Source: an uncultured Oscillospiraceae bacterium
Lineage (GTDB): Bacteria > Bacillota > Clostridia > Oscillospirales > Oscillospiraceae
Assembly (NCBI GenBank): GCA_934661735.1
Contig: CAKUJN010000002.1
Coordinates: 1 to 53,270 of the forward strand
Direction of reading: 5' to 3'
DNA length: 53,270 bases
A model generated the notes under the pieces. The model did no database searches. It saw only the letters and a program-made list of their open reading frames with translations, and was not told the origin of the DNA. The translations under genes were made by a program, and so were the position numbers. Positions 16,929 to 24,402 of the stretch are shown in pieces (positions within the stretch are counted from its first letter, which is position 1; each line of letters begins with the position of its first letter).

Positions 16929-17170
16929 TCATCCGCCCCTACAAGGTGCAGTGATAATTGCGGCTGGTCGGGTATTCCGGAAATGAGAAGGACCGAAATT
17001 GATACAGTCTGCCCGCGACTGTATGTGGTACACACTTGCCAGAACGATAAGCTATCGGAAATGTATCTCCCTTGCGCCCGAACAGGGCGCTGAAAAGAAT
17101 CTGCGCGTAAGCGCCATAAATCGTTCTTCAGCGCCTCTTTTTGCCCACTTTTTCTGGCAAGACAGACAGA
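16929..17170. repeat. About 240-bp dispersed intergenic repeat, copy 1
   Basis: It starts near CATCCGCCCCTACAAGGTGCAGTG and shares blocks in the same order with 36935-37185: GTATTCCGGAAATGAG, ACCGAAATTGAT, CAGTCTGCCCG, GCGCCCGAA.AGGGCG, and a terminal CTTTTTGCC.ACTTTTTCTGGC hairpin arm. It is non-coding in both places; both copies lie in convergent junctions. Confidence 0.75.
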
Positions 17171-17339
17171 ACCAAATTGCAAACCAGCGAAGTGTTTGCA
17201 ATTTGGAGAGGACGAGCAACGGAACGGACGAGACCTGCCGCTTGCGGCGGGGCGAGGGATGTGGAGTTTGTGAGGACGAGGGTCTGCGAAGCAACGGTTG
17301 CGGCCTCGCCGCAAAAGCGGCACCTCCGGTGCTACGCGG

Positions 17340-17364
17340 AAAAGGCCCGCTTGCGCGGGCCTTT
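17340..17364 (-). terminator. Terminator of the HAD gene
   Basis: On the minus strand a 10-bp stem (17364-17355 with 17350-17341), a 4-nt loop and U4 begin 3 bases after the stop. Confidence 0.85.
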
Positions 17365-17367
17365 CAC

Positions 17368-18012
17368 TCACACCAGCTCCAGCAGCTGGTTCAGGTTATG
17401 AATGATATATTCCGGCTTCGCCTGCGCGGCCAGCGTCTGCTCCGGAAAGCTTGCGGTAATGCCAACCGCGCGCATACCGGCGGCGTGTGCCGCCAGAATC
17501 CCGCTGGGCGCGTCCTCCACGACCAGACACTCCTCCGGCGCTGCCCCCAGCAGCTCCGCGCCTCTGAGATAGATATCCGGCGCTGGCTTGAGATGCTCGA
17601 TCTCACTGCCGGTGACAAACGCGCCGAAGAAGTCCTCGCTCACGCCGATGGCGCGCACGTTGTAGACAACCTTTTCGCGGTCTGCCGACGAGCAGACCGC
17701 CATTTTCAAGCCGCGCCGCTTCAGCTCGTTCAGCACGTCCAGCGCCTCGGGCGGTACCGCCGCCTCTGTGCCGACCAGCTGTCCGTAATAGTCATAGGCG
17801 CGCTTCTTCATCGCCGGATCGTACTGCACGCCATGCTTGCGCGCCACGCCGCCGATGTAGAGGTCCTCTCCCCTGCCGACAAACTCCTCGAAATCCTCCG
17901 GCTTTGCCTCTACGCCAAAATCGTGCAGCGCCATGATTCCAACCTTTGTCATCAGCCGCTCGGAATCGATCAGCGTGCCGTCCATGTCAAACAGAATTGC
18001 CCTGTAACGCAT
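17368..18012 (-). CDS. HAD-superfamily phosphatase (beta-phosphoglucomutase/phosphatase-like)
   Basis: 214 aa from ATG 18012, chosen because SD GAGGGAG lies 6 bases upstream; a GTG five codons earlier is less likely. Motif I is FDMDGTLIDSE (nucleophile Asp8), a four-helix cap follows, motif II is VCSSAD, motif III is the Lys of HLKPAPD and motif IV is VVEDAPSGI. This is the subfamily IA layout of phosphoglycolate phosphatase/beta-PGM-type enzymes acting on small phosphorylated metabolites. The substrate cannot be assigned. It is monocistronic. Confidence 0.88.
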   Translation of the reverse strand: MRYRAILFDMDGTLIDSERLMTKVGIMALHDFGVEAKPEDFEEFVGRGEDLYIGGVARKHGVQYDPAMKKRAYDYYGQLVGTEAAVPPEALDVLNELKRRGLKMAVCSSADREKVVYNVRAIGVSEDFFGAFVTGSEIEHLKPAPDIYLRGAELLGAAPEECLVVEDAPSGILAAHAAGMRAVGITASFPEQTLAAQAKPEYIIHNLNQLLELV

Positions 18013-18073
18013 ATTTTTCTCCCTCACAAGTCAGACTTTTCCATTTTGGTTGCCGTCCTGCAAATAAAAGCCG

Positions 18074-18385
18074 CTAAAAGTTGAAATACGGCAGCTGCGC
18101 GTATTCCTCCGGCAGATCAGCTCTGTCAAACGTGTCCGGAAAGACCTTCACCAGTGCAGGCGGCACATCGCAGATATACCGGCTCAGGTAGTCGACAAAG
18201 TCCTTTTCCGTGTAATGAAAGCTCACCCCATCGCCTGTCTCTACCCGATACCGCACGGCATCGGGGCTGCTGCGCAGCCAGTTGCAGCAGAACTCCATGC
18301 AGTAATCATGCAGCCCTTCCGCCACCCTGTCGAGCACGGAATACACGCATATCTGATTGTCTGCGCTCAACAGTACGTTTTTCAT
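18074..18385 (-). CDS. Hypothetical 103-aa protein
   Basis: The product starts MKNVLLSADNQICVYSVLD and has no signal peptide, membrane segment or recognised motif. It has conserved-looking aromatic/acidic features and a final PEEYAQLPYFNF. It has SD GGAGGG 7 bases before the ATG and its own promoter, so expression is plausible. No family was recognised. Confidence 0.65.
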   Translation of the reverse strand: MKNVLLSADNQICVYSVLDRVAEGLHDYCMEFCCNWLRSSPDAVRYRVETGDGVSFHYTEKDFVDYLSRYICDVPPALVKVFPDTFDRADLPEEYAQLPYFNF

Positions 18386-18424
18386 GTCGTCCCTCCGGCA
18401 GCGTCCGTTTTTTCAAGCATCTGC

Positions 18425-18453
18425 ATTCTATCACGATTCCGCATGCTTCGCAA
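18425..18453 (-). promoter_or_regulatory. Promoter for the 103-aa protein gene
   Basis: On the minus strand TTGCGA (18453-18448), a 17-bp spacer and TAGAAT (18430-18425), 40 bp before the start. Confidence 0.55.
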
Positions 18454-18477
18454 GACGCCGTATTCTGAATGCACACG

Positions 18478-18511
18478 AAAAAAGGCCGCCGACATTGTGT
18501 CAGCGGCCTTT
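18478..18511 (-). terminator. Terminator of the infC-rpmI-rplT operon
   Basis: On the minus strand a 14-bp stem with one G-U pair (18511-18498 with 18494-18481) and a 3-nt loop, followed by U6, 16 bases after rplT. Confidence 0.92.
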
Positions 18512-18527
18512 GACCGGTCATTCTGAA

Positions 18528-18881
18528 TTACAGAGCCTTCTTGGCGGTATCGACCAGAACCTTGAACGCTTCGGGATCGGAGATGGCAAGCTCGGACAGA
18601 GCCTTGCGGTTCATCTCGATACCGGCCTTCTTCAGGCCGTACATGAAGCGGGAATAGTTGATGTCGAACGGCGCAACCGCCGCGGAGATACGAGTGATCC
18701 ACAGGTTGCGGAACTCGCGCTTCTTCTGCTTGCGGCCAACGTATGCGTAAACGCCGGACTTATAGACAGCCTGCTTGGCCATCTTGAAATGTCTGGACTT
18801 GGAGCCCCAGTAGGACTTCGCCAGCTTCAGAACCTTATTTCTTCTTTTGCGCGTCATCATTGCGCCTTTAACTCTAGCCAT
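18528..18881 (-). CDS. rplT: 50S ribosomal protein L20
   Basis: 117 aa, the full family length: [70 protein letters not shown]20 is needed early in 50S assembly and, in Firmicutes, represses its own operon through the leader. SD AGGAGG; 35 bp after rpmI. Confidence 0.98.
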   Translation of the reverse strand: MARVKGAMMTRKRRNKVLKLAKSYWGSKSRHFKMAKQAVYKSGVYAYVGRKQKKREFRNLWITRISAAVAPFDINYSRFMYGLKKAGIEMNRKALSELAISDPEAFKVLVDTAKKAL

Positions 18882-18916
18882 TATTTAATCCTCCTATGTG
18901 TCGTCAATCCCTACGA

Positions 18917-19114
18917 TTATTTGTAAGGAATCATCTTTTTCACGATATCTTCCACAGTGACGTCGGCATAGCCGTTCTTGCGCAGATTACGGGTGCGCTT
19001 GGTCGTCTTTTTGGTGAGGATATGGCTCTTGAACGCGTGCGCTCTCTTGACCTTGCCGTTCTTGGTCAGATTGAATCTCTTTTTCGCGCCGCTATGGGAT
19101 TTCAGCTTGGGCAT
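18917..19114 (-). CDS. rpmI: 50S ribosomal protein L35
   Basis: 65 aa with the usual [14 protein letters not shown] start and a strongly basic composition ([18 protein letters not shown]). It is the middle gene of infC-rpmI-rplT; the gap to infC is 30 bp, with an SD (AAGGAGA). Confidence 0.98.
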   Translation of the reverse strand: MPKLKSHSGAKKRFNLTKNGKVKRAHAFKSHILTKKTTKRTRNLRKNGYADVTVEDIVKKMIPYK

Positions 19115-19144
19115 AACAGTTCTCCTTCCGAATTTTGCTTACGT

Positions 19145-19663
19145 TTATTTCGAGTTTTTAGGGCTGAGGAACATGGACATATTGCGTCCCTCAAGCTTGG
19201 CTCCTTTTTCTACAGCCGCAACCTCGGCGCAGCTTTCGCCGAACTGCTTCAGCAGAACCTCGCCCAGCGAGGTGTGCGCCATCTCACGGCCGCGGAAGCG
19301 GACGGTAACTTTAACACGGTTGCCATCTTTCAGGAACTTCACAGCGTTTTTGACCTTGGTGTTCAGGTCGTTGGTATCGATGCTGGGAGACATGCGGATC
19401 TCCTTGACCTCGACCACGCGCTGATTCTTCTTGGCTTCCTTTTCTTTCTTCAGCTGTTCGAAGCGGAATTTTCCGTAATCCATGATCTTGCAGACGGGCG
19501 GAACAGCGTTCGGCGCGATTTTGACAAGATCAAGCTCCTTTTCCTCGGCAATGCGGAGTGCTTCCGCCGAGGACATGATACCAAGCTGGTCGCCGTTGGC
19601 TCCGATCACGCGAAGCTCCTTATCGCGGATCTCCTCGTTGATCTGATGTTCTAATTTACCGAT
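19145..19663 (-). CDS. infC: Translation initiation factor IF-3 with rare start codon
   Basis: 172 aa if started at the ATC at 19663. The N-domain has HQINEEIRDKELRVIGANGDQLG, the linker is KEKEAKKNQRV and the C-domain has EIRMSPSIDTNDLNTKV...KVTVRFRGREM. No ATG, GTG or TTG lies between the strong SD (GGAGGT, 19677-19672) and the conserved core; the two candidates are ATC at 19666 (5-nt spacing) and ATC at 19663 (8-nt spacing). A rare start fits the known use of non-standard start codons by infC for IF-3 autoregulation. The frame is open further upstream through the leader to 19726, but that part lacks an SD. Confidence 0.93.
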   Translation of the reverse strand: MGKLEHQINEEIRDKELRVIGANGDQLGIMSSAEALRIAEEKELDLVKIAPNAVPPVCKIMDYGKFRFEQLKKEKEAKKNQRVVEVKEIRMSPSIDTNDLNTKVKNAVKFLKDGNRVKVTVRFRGREMAHTSLGEVLLKQFGESCAEVAAVEKGAKLEGRNMSMFLSPKNSK

Positions 19664-19666
19664 GAT

Positions 19667-19801
19667 AAAGCACCTCCAAATAAAACGTGCGGATGCCGCA
19701 AAGCACCCGCACACAATGACCGTCACAGACGTGAAGTATCACTATGAACCTCTTCGCGCGATTGCTTGAGGTGAGGTGCTGCCGCTCCTGCTTTGTTTAC
19801 C
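19667..19801 (-). promoter_or_regulatory. L20-type leader with attenuator hairpin before infC
   Basis: About 135 nt separate the promoter from infC. At the 3' end a 10-bp stem (19712-19703 with 19696-19687, one G-U) is followed by GTTTTATTT and then the SD, the shape of an intrinsic terminator. Upstream GC-rich segments (CACCTCACCTC, CGCGCGAAGAGG) could form alternative structures. By family knowledge (L20 leader of Firmicutes) L20 binding favours termination. Confidence 0.65.
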
Positions 19802-19807
19802 TGATAG

Positions 19808-19836
19808 ATAGTACCACGCCGGATGCCGGATGTCAA
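19808..19836 (-). promoter_or_regulatory. Promoter of infC-rpmI-rplT
   Basis: On the minus strand TTGACA (19836-19831), a 17-bp spacer and TACTAT (19813-19808). Confidence 0.75.
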
Positions 19837-19862
19837 GCAGAATTTCGGAAAACACGCCGTTT

Positions 19863-20351
19863 TCACGACATTTCCATAAAAATCGGGAAATCCGGCGGCG
19901 CCAGCGTGAACAGAATCAGCGCCGCGCCATACAATCCCGCCAGAATGACCAGAATTCCGGCCAGATATGCAAGGCGCCCGCTCCGCTGCACACGGTACGC
20001 AAGCCAGAAGCCCGCCGCCAGCACCAGCACATACAGCGCGATATCCAGCCACAGCGCGTGAAGCGCAAATCCGCCCAACAGCAGATAATAGCTTCCCGTC
20101 AGAACCGGCGGCATCACCAGCAGCGAAAGCAGCACCCCGCTCCACGCCCGCATCTGATCCGTCTCCCCGCGCGTCAGGAAAAACCCCGCCGCCAGGAACG
20201 GCCAGAACAGCAGCTTGAGATGCTCCCATACGCTTTCATTGACCGGCGCAAACAGCCCCACCAGCGGCGACGGCAGCAGCTCATACGCGAAATGCAGCGC
20301 CGCGCCCGCCAGCGCCGTCAGCACAAACGCCAGTATGTATCGCTTTTTCAT
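19863..20351 (-). CDS. DUF6512-type integral membrane protein
   Basis: 162 aa with about five TM helices and the signature APVNESVWEHLKLLFWP near residue 35-51, which I recall from a membrane family of Clostridia (DUF6512). Function unknown. SD GAGGGG and ATG 20351. A strong hairpin overlaps the SD and its 3' T-run touches the start codon (see the 20359 feature). It ends 26 bp before the infC promoter on the same strand. Confidence 0.75.
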   Translation of the reverse strand: MKKRYILAFVLTALAGAALHFAYELLPSPLVGLFAPVNESVWEHLKLLFWPFLAAGFFLTRGETDQMRAWSGVLLSLLVMPPVLTGSYYLLLGGFALHALWLDIALYVLVLAAGFWLAYRVQRSGRLAYLAGILVILAGLYGAALILFTLAPPDFPIFMEMS

Positions 20352-20358
20352 AAAAAGC

Positions 20359-20387
20359 CCCCCTCGTCATACCATATGACGAGGGGG
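20359..20387 (-). terminator. Terminator-like hairpin overlapping the SD of the DUF6512 gene
   Basis: A 12-bp stem (20387-20376 with 20370-20359) with a 5-nt loop is followed on the minus strand by GCTTTTT and then ATG. The 3' arm contains the only SD (GAGGGG). It can terminate lysC transcripts and hide the ribosome site. Confidence 0.75.
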
Positions 20388-20399
20388 ATTCGTTATGAC

Positions 20400-20776
20400 A
20401 CGTTTTCTTCCCGCGCAGCCCGCCTCCGGCAGAGAGCCGTCAGTGCAGCACCGGTGTAACACCCCGTTATCCGCCGCAGCGCAGACTTTTCCGCTCAGCC
20501 GAGGCGCACGGGCGCAGGCGTATCGGGTATACGTCAAGCCCGCGCAACGAAGGATCAGCGGAAAAGACCAGTTGCCCGCAGTGAGAGATTTTTGTCGGAG
20601 CAAGGCGCAAGGACGAAGGCGTACCGCGTGTACGTCGAGTCCGAAGCAATGCTGCACCGGTGAAAAGGCCGCTGCCCGCAGCGAGAGATTTTTTGTCGGA
20701 GCAAGGCACAAGGACGAAGGCGTACCGCGTGTACGTCGAGTCCGAAGCAACGCGGCTCCGGCAGAAAAGATCCGCT
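20400..20776. repeat. Tandem repeat, three units of about 100 bp plus a partial unit
   Basis: Units start at 20475, 20577 and 20677 with CGCAG.G.(A)GA and contain GTCGGAGCAAGGCGCAAGG, ACGAAGGCGTACCGCGTGTA and GTCGAGTCCGAAGCAA; a partial unit precedes at about 20400-20474. Units 2 and 3 are the most alike and unit 1 is diverged. The array directly follows the lysC stop. Both strands stay open over parts of it, but no SD or protein-like composition supports a gene. Confidence 0.85.
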
Positions 20777-20780
20777 GCGG

Positions 20781-21989
20781 TTACTGGAAGAATTGATTGT
20801 GAATCAATCTGACCGCCCTGTCCGAGTCCTCTTTATCAATCAGAACCGAGACTTTAATCTCGCTGGTGGAGATCATGTGGATGTTGATATGCGCCTGATA
20901 GAGGGCTTCAAACATTCGGGCGGCGACGCCGGCGTTTTCCAGCATGCCGGCGCCGACGATGGAGACCTTGGAGACGCCGGTGTTGATGTCCATGTGGTCA
21001 AATTTCAGGGAATCCTTGTTGTCGTCAAGGAGCTTGGCGCAGGCCATGACGTCCTTGTCGGCGACGGTGAAGATGATATCCTTGCGCTCGTCGTGGCCGA
21101 GGGACTGGATGATCATGTCCACGTTGATCTTGCCTTTGGCAAGGAGGTTGAAGAGCTTATAGGCAACGCCTGGGACGTCCTCAAGGCCGACCAGAGCAAA
21201 GCGGGCGATCTTTTTATCCTGCGCCACGCCGGTAATGTACGTTTTTTCCACGTTTTTCACAATCTCCTTTACAATCGTACCGGCGTTTCCGGTAAAGCTG
21301 GAGAGCACCTCCAGCGTCACGCCGTAGCTTTTTGCCAGCTCAACCGAGCGGTTGTGCAGAACCTGCGCGCCCATGGACGCAAGCTCCAGCATTTCGTCAT
21401 AGGTGATTTCCTCCAGCTTGCGCGCCTCGGGAACGATGCGCGGATCACTGGTATAGACGCCGTCCACGTCGGTATAGATCTGGCAGACGTCCGCCTGAAG
21501 GGCAACCGCCAGTGCAACGGCCGTCGTGTCCGAGCCGCCGCGGCCGAGCGTCGTCACGTCACCGTGGCGGTCGATGCCCTGAAAGCCCGCGACCAGAACG
21601 ATGCGCTTTTTGTCCATTTCCTCGCGCACGCGGTCGCAGTCGACCTTGGCGATGCGCGCGGACGAGTGATTGGCGTCGGTCTGCATGCCGATCTGCCAGC
21701 CGCACAGCGACACCACGGGGAAGCCCAGCTTTTCGATGGCCATGGCCATCAGCGCGATGGAAATCTGCTCGCCGCAGGCCAGAAGCATGTCCATCTCGCG
21801 GCGCGAGGCGTCGGGATTGATCTCCGCCGCCTTGTCAATCAGATCGTCGGTCGTGTCGCCCTGTGCTGAAAGCACGACGCAGACGCTGTTTCCCTTTTGA
21901 TAGGTGTCCGTGATGATTTTTGCCACACGGAAGACCCGCTCCGCGTCGGCAACGGAGCTTCCGCCGAATTTTTGTACAATCAGTGCCAT
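20781..21989 (-). CDS. lysC: Aspartate kinase (monofunctional)
   Basis: 402 aa. KFGGSSVADAERV and the TTLGRGGSDTTAVALA motif mark the kinase domain; DVDGVYTSDPRIVPEA is the substrate-binding loop; two C-terminal ACT domains (about 265-400) allow feedback control by lysine and/or threonine. It catalyses the first step from aspartate to lysine, threonine and methionine. ATG 21989 with SD GGAGGA; longer in-frame starts overlap hom. It is the last gene of the operon. Confidence 0.95.
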   Translation of the reverse strand: MALIVQKFGGSSVADAERVFRVAKIITDTYQKGNSVCVVLSAQGDTTDDLIDKAAEINPDASRREMDMLLACGEQISIALMAMAIEKLGFPVVSLCGWQIGMQTDANHSSARIAKVDCDRVREEMDKKRIVLVAGFQGIDRHGDVTTLGRGGSDTTAVALAVALQADVCQIYTDVDGVYTSDPRIVPEARKLEEITYDEMLELASMGAQVLHNRSVELAKSYGVTLEVLSSFTGNAGTIVKEIVKNVEKTYITGVAQDKKIARFALVGLEDVPGVAYKLFNLLAKGKINVDMIIQSLGHDERKDIIFTVADKDVMACAKLLDDNKDSLKFDHMDINTGVSKVSIVGAGMLENAGVAARMFEALYQAHINIHMISTSEIKVSVLIDKEDSDRAVRLIHNQFFQ

Positions 21990-22005
21990 TGTTTTCCTCC
22001 GGAAA

Positions 22006-23202
22006 TCATGAATCCTTGACCGGCCATGCCGCATCCAGCGGCAGTCCGCTCTGCACCAGCGCGCGCTTCGTCGTCACGGCGGTGATGCCGCCGTGTACGC
22101 CGTCCTGATCGGGTAGCCACCCAATCTGTCCCAGCGCCTGCTCCACCGTTTCGCGCGGCGCGCGCGTGCGGAAATAAAAGCGCGCGGGAAATTCGTCTGT
22201 CGGACGGAGCAATTCCGCTCCTCCGTCCGTCCAGCCGCACGGCTGTGCGCGGTGCGGATTGCGCGCGATATCGATCACATCGCCGACCACGGCGCTGGCC
22301 GTGGGATAGCGCCCAGCGCCCTGACCATAGAACAGGACGATCCCGACCGCGCTGCCCTGTACCTCAACGGCGTTGTAAACGCCCGATACCGAGGCCATGA
22401 GCTGTCCCTGCGGGACAAAATGCGGCGCGACAAAGACGAACAGCCTGCCGTCCCGCCGCACGGCACGGCCGAGCAGCCGGATCTTCATGCCTGCCGCCGC
22501 GGCAAAGGCCGCGTCCAGCGCGGTAATTCTGGAAATGCCCTCCATGGATACCGCTGACGGCGGAATTTCGCGTCCGAACGCCAGATCAGCCAGAATGCAC
22601 GCCTTGCGTCCGGCGTCGATGCCCTCGACATCCGCCGTGGGGTCGGCCTCGGCATAGCCGCGCGACTGCGCGTCGCGCAGCGCAGCGCCGTAGTCTGTGC
22701 CGTTTTCCAGCATCTGCGTCAGAATATAGTTTGTCGTCCCGTTGAGAATGCCGCTGACCGCCTCGATCTCATTTGCGCCGAGGCAGCGTGAAAGCGGATG
22801 GAGCACCGGAATGCCGCCGCCGACCGACGCCTCAAACAGGAAATTGCAGCCGTTCGCCTTTGCAAGCTCCAGCAGCTCCAGCCCGTGCTCGGCCACCATC
22901 TGCTTGTTGGCCGTCACAACGCTCTTTCCCTTTTTCAGCGCGCGCCGGCAGTAGTCCAGCGCCGCGCTGCACCCGCCGATCGTCTCAATCAGGACGGAGA
23001 CCTCCGGATCGTTTTCAATCACGGAGAAATCCCGCACCATCACATCCGAAAACGGGTCGTCCGGATAATCATGCCGGACCAGAATATATTTCAGACAGAT
23101 TTCCTGTCCGGCGTTCTGGGCAATCAGCGCCGCGTCTCTTCTCAGAAGCTCCGCCGCGCCGCCGCCGACAACGCCATAGCCCGCTATTGCAACATAGAGC
23201 AT
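22006..23202 (-). CDS. hom: Homoserine dehydrogenase
   Basis: 398 aa. The N-terminal Rossmann segment is VAIAGYGVVGGGAAELL, followed by VVTANKQMVAEHG, the family signature SGILNGTTNYIL with YAEADPTADVEGIDAGRKACILA, and a short C-terminal domain. It reduces aspartate semialdehyde to homoserine with NAD(P)H. The C-terminus (about 60 residues after VGDVIDIA) is only loosely ACT-like, so threonine control may differ. 16 bp before lysC and 8 bp after the Fe-ADH gene. Confidence 0.94.
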   Translation of the reverse strand: MLYVAIAGYGVVGGGAAELLRRDAALIAQNAGQEICLKYILVRHDYPDDPFSDVMVRDFSVIENDPEVSVLIETIGGCSAALDYCRRALKKGKSVVTANKQMVAEHGLELLELAKANGCNFLFEASVGGGIPVLHPLSRCLGANEIEAVSGILNGTTNYILTQMLENGTDYGAALRDAQSRGYAEADPTADVEGIDAGRKACILADLAFGREIPPSAVSMEGISRITALDAAFAAAAGMKIRLLGRAVRRDGRLFVFVAPHFVPQGQLMASVSGVYNAVEVQGSAVGIVLFYGQGAGRYPTASAVVGDVIDIARNPHRAQPCGWTDGGAELLRPTDEFPARFYFRTRAPRETVEQALGQIGWLPDQDGVHGGITAVTTKRALVQSGLPLDAAWPVKDS

Positions 23203-23210
23203 GGCGCACC

Positions 23211-24392
23211 TCAGTGATTCGCCAGCCGGTAGATCGCCAGCATGTCGTCATAGCCAAGCGAACGGAACGTGCCGATGCTGCGCGTTTTCCGGAACGAGCA
23301 GCGCATGGCCAACTCCTCCAGCCCCGCCTCATTCTGTACGCCCGCGCAGCTCTGACCCAGCGAAACCGGCATGTTCAGCGAAGCAAAATAATTCTCCGTC
23401 GCCTCAATGCCGCGCAGCGCCGCCTCGCCGTCGTCCGCCTCCGAAACGCCCCAGACATTCCGCGCATAGCGCGCAAAGCGCGCGGGATTTGCCGGCAGGA
23501 CATAGCGCGCCCAGCTGCCCCAGACGGTGGAAAGGCTCTCGCCGTGAATGGCGTCGTATTTTTCGCTGATGGCGTGTCCCAGCTGGTGGACGGCAAAGTC
23601 CTTTTTGCCGCCGAGGCCCGTCAGACCGTTGTGCGACAGCGAGCCGCACCACATGATCTCGCTCATCGCATGCACATCCGCCGGATCGGCAAAGACCGGC
23701 CGGCCGTTGCGAACAACCACACGCAGCAGCGCCTCGGCGATTTCGTCGGTGATCTCATTGTCGGTCACGGGATTGAAATAGCGGTCGAGCGTGTGCATCA
23801 TGATATCCACCACGCCGCAGGCAACATGCCGCTTCGGGAGCGTCGCCGCCAGCACGGGGTCCAGAATCGCAAATTTCGGCCGGTTCAGATCGGTGTTCAG
23901 TCCGCGCTTTTCGTCCTCATCGGTATTCGTCAGGACGGCGGAATCGCTCATCTCGCTGCCCGCCGCCGGAATGGTCAGCACCACGCCGACCGGCGTCGAT
24001 TTCGTCAGCGGCGCGCGCCGCTTCCAGAATTCCCAGATGTCCACATCGGGATTCGCTTTTCCGTGTGCGACGGCCTTGGCCGTGTCGATCACGCTTCCGC
24101 CGCCGACGGCCAGAATCAGATCCGCATCCATGGCAATCGCCTTTTTCACGCCCTCGCGGGCCAGCGCCACGCGCGGGTTCGGCTGTACGCCGCCGATGGA
24201 ATCCGCCGTCAGGCCCGCGCCCTCCAGCAATGCGAGCACACGGTCGAGCAGCCCGCTCTTCTTCGCGCTGTGACCGCCGTAGACGACCAGCACGCGGCTT
24301 CCGCCGTGCTTTTTGACCAGCTCCGCGACCTGTCCGACCGTATCCCTGCCGAATACGACCTCGGTCGGGGTGTAATACTGAAATTCGTGCAT
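23211..24392 (-). CDS. Iron-containing alcohol dehydrogenase (butanol dehydrogenase-like)
   Basis: 393 aa of the group III ADH family closest in feel to BdhA/YqhD: FGRDTVGQVAELVKKHG, the GGGSVIDTAKAVA NAD(P) motif (about 97-109), and metal ligands in VVDIMMHTLDRYF (Asp, His) and HQLGHAISEKYDAIHGE (two His). It reduces aldehydes or oxidises alcohols in fermentation. It sits between an ACT-domain gene and hom with gaps of 10 and 8 bp, so it is within the aspartate-family operon. Its substrate is unknown. Confidence 0.9.
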   Translation of the reverse strand: MHEFQYYTPTEVVFGRDTVGQVAELVKKHGGSRVLVVYGGHSAKKSGLLDRVLALLEGAGLTADSIGGVQPNPRVALAREGVKKAIAMDADLILAVGGGSVIDTAKAVAHGKANPDVDIWEFWKRRAPLTKSTPVGVVLTIPAAGSEMSDSAVLTNTDEDEKRGLNTDLNRPKFAILDPVLAATLPKRHVACGVVDIMMHTLDRYFNPVTDNEITDEIAEALLRVVVRNGRPVFADPADVHAMSEIMWCGSLSHNGLTGLGGKKDFAVHQLGHAISEKYDAIHGESLSTVWGSWARYVLPANPARFARYARNVWGVSEADDGEAALRGIEATENYFASLNMPVSLGQSCAGVQNEAGLEELAMRCSFRKTRSIGTFRSLGYDDMLAIYRLANH

Positions 24393-24402
24393 ATTGTCCT
24401 CC

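Noticed and set aside
20400..20776. CRISPR array
   Set aside because: Units are about 100 bp and contiguous with no unique spacers between short repeats, so it is a tandem repeat, not a CRISPR.
20395..20796. 133-codon frame across the tandem repeats (and minus-strand equivalents)
   Set aside because: Its translation is just the repeat unit read three times in Arg/Ala-rich form. It has no SD and overlaps the lysC end.
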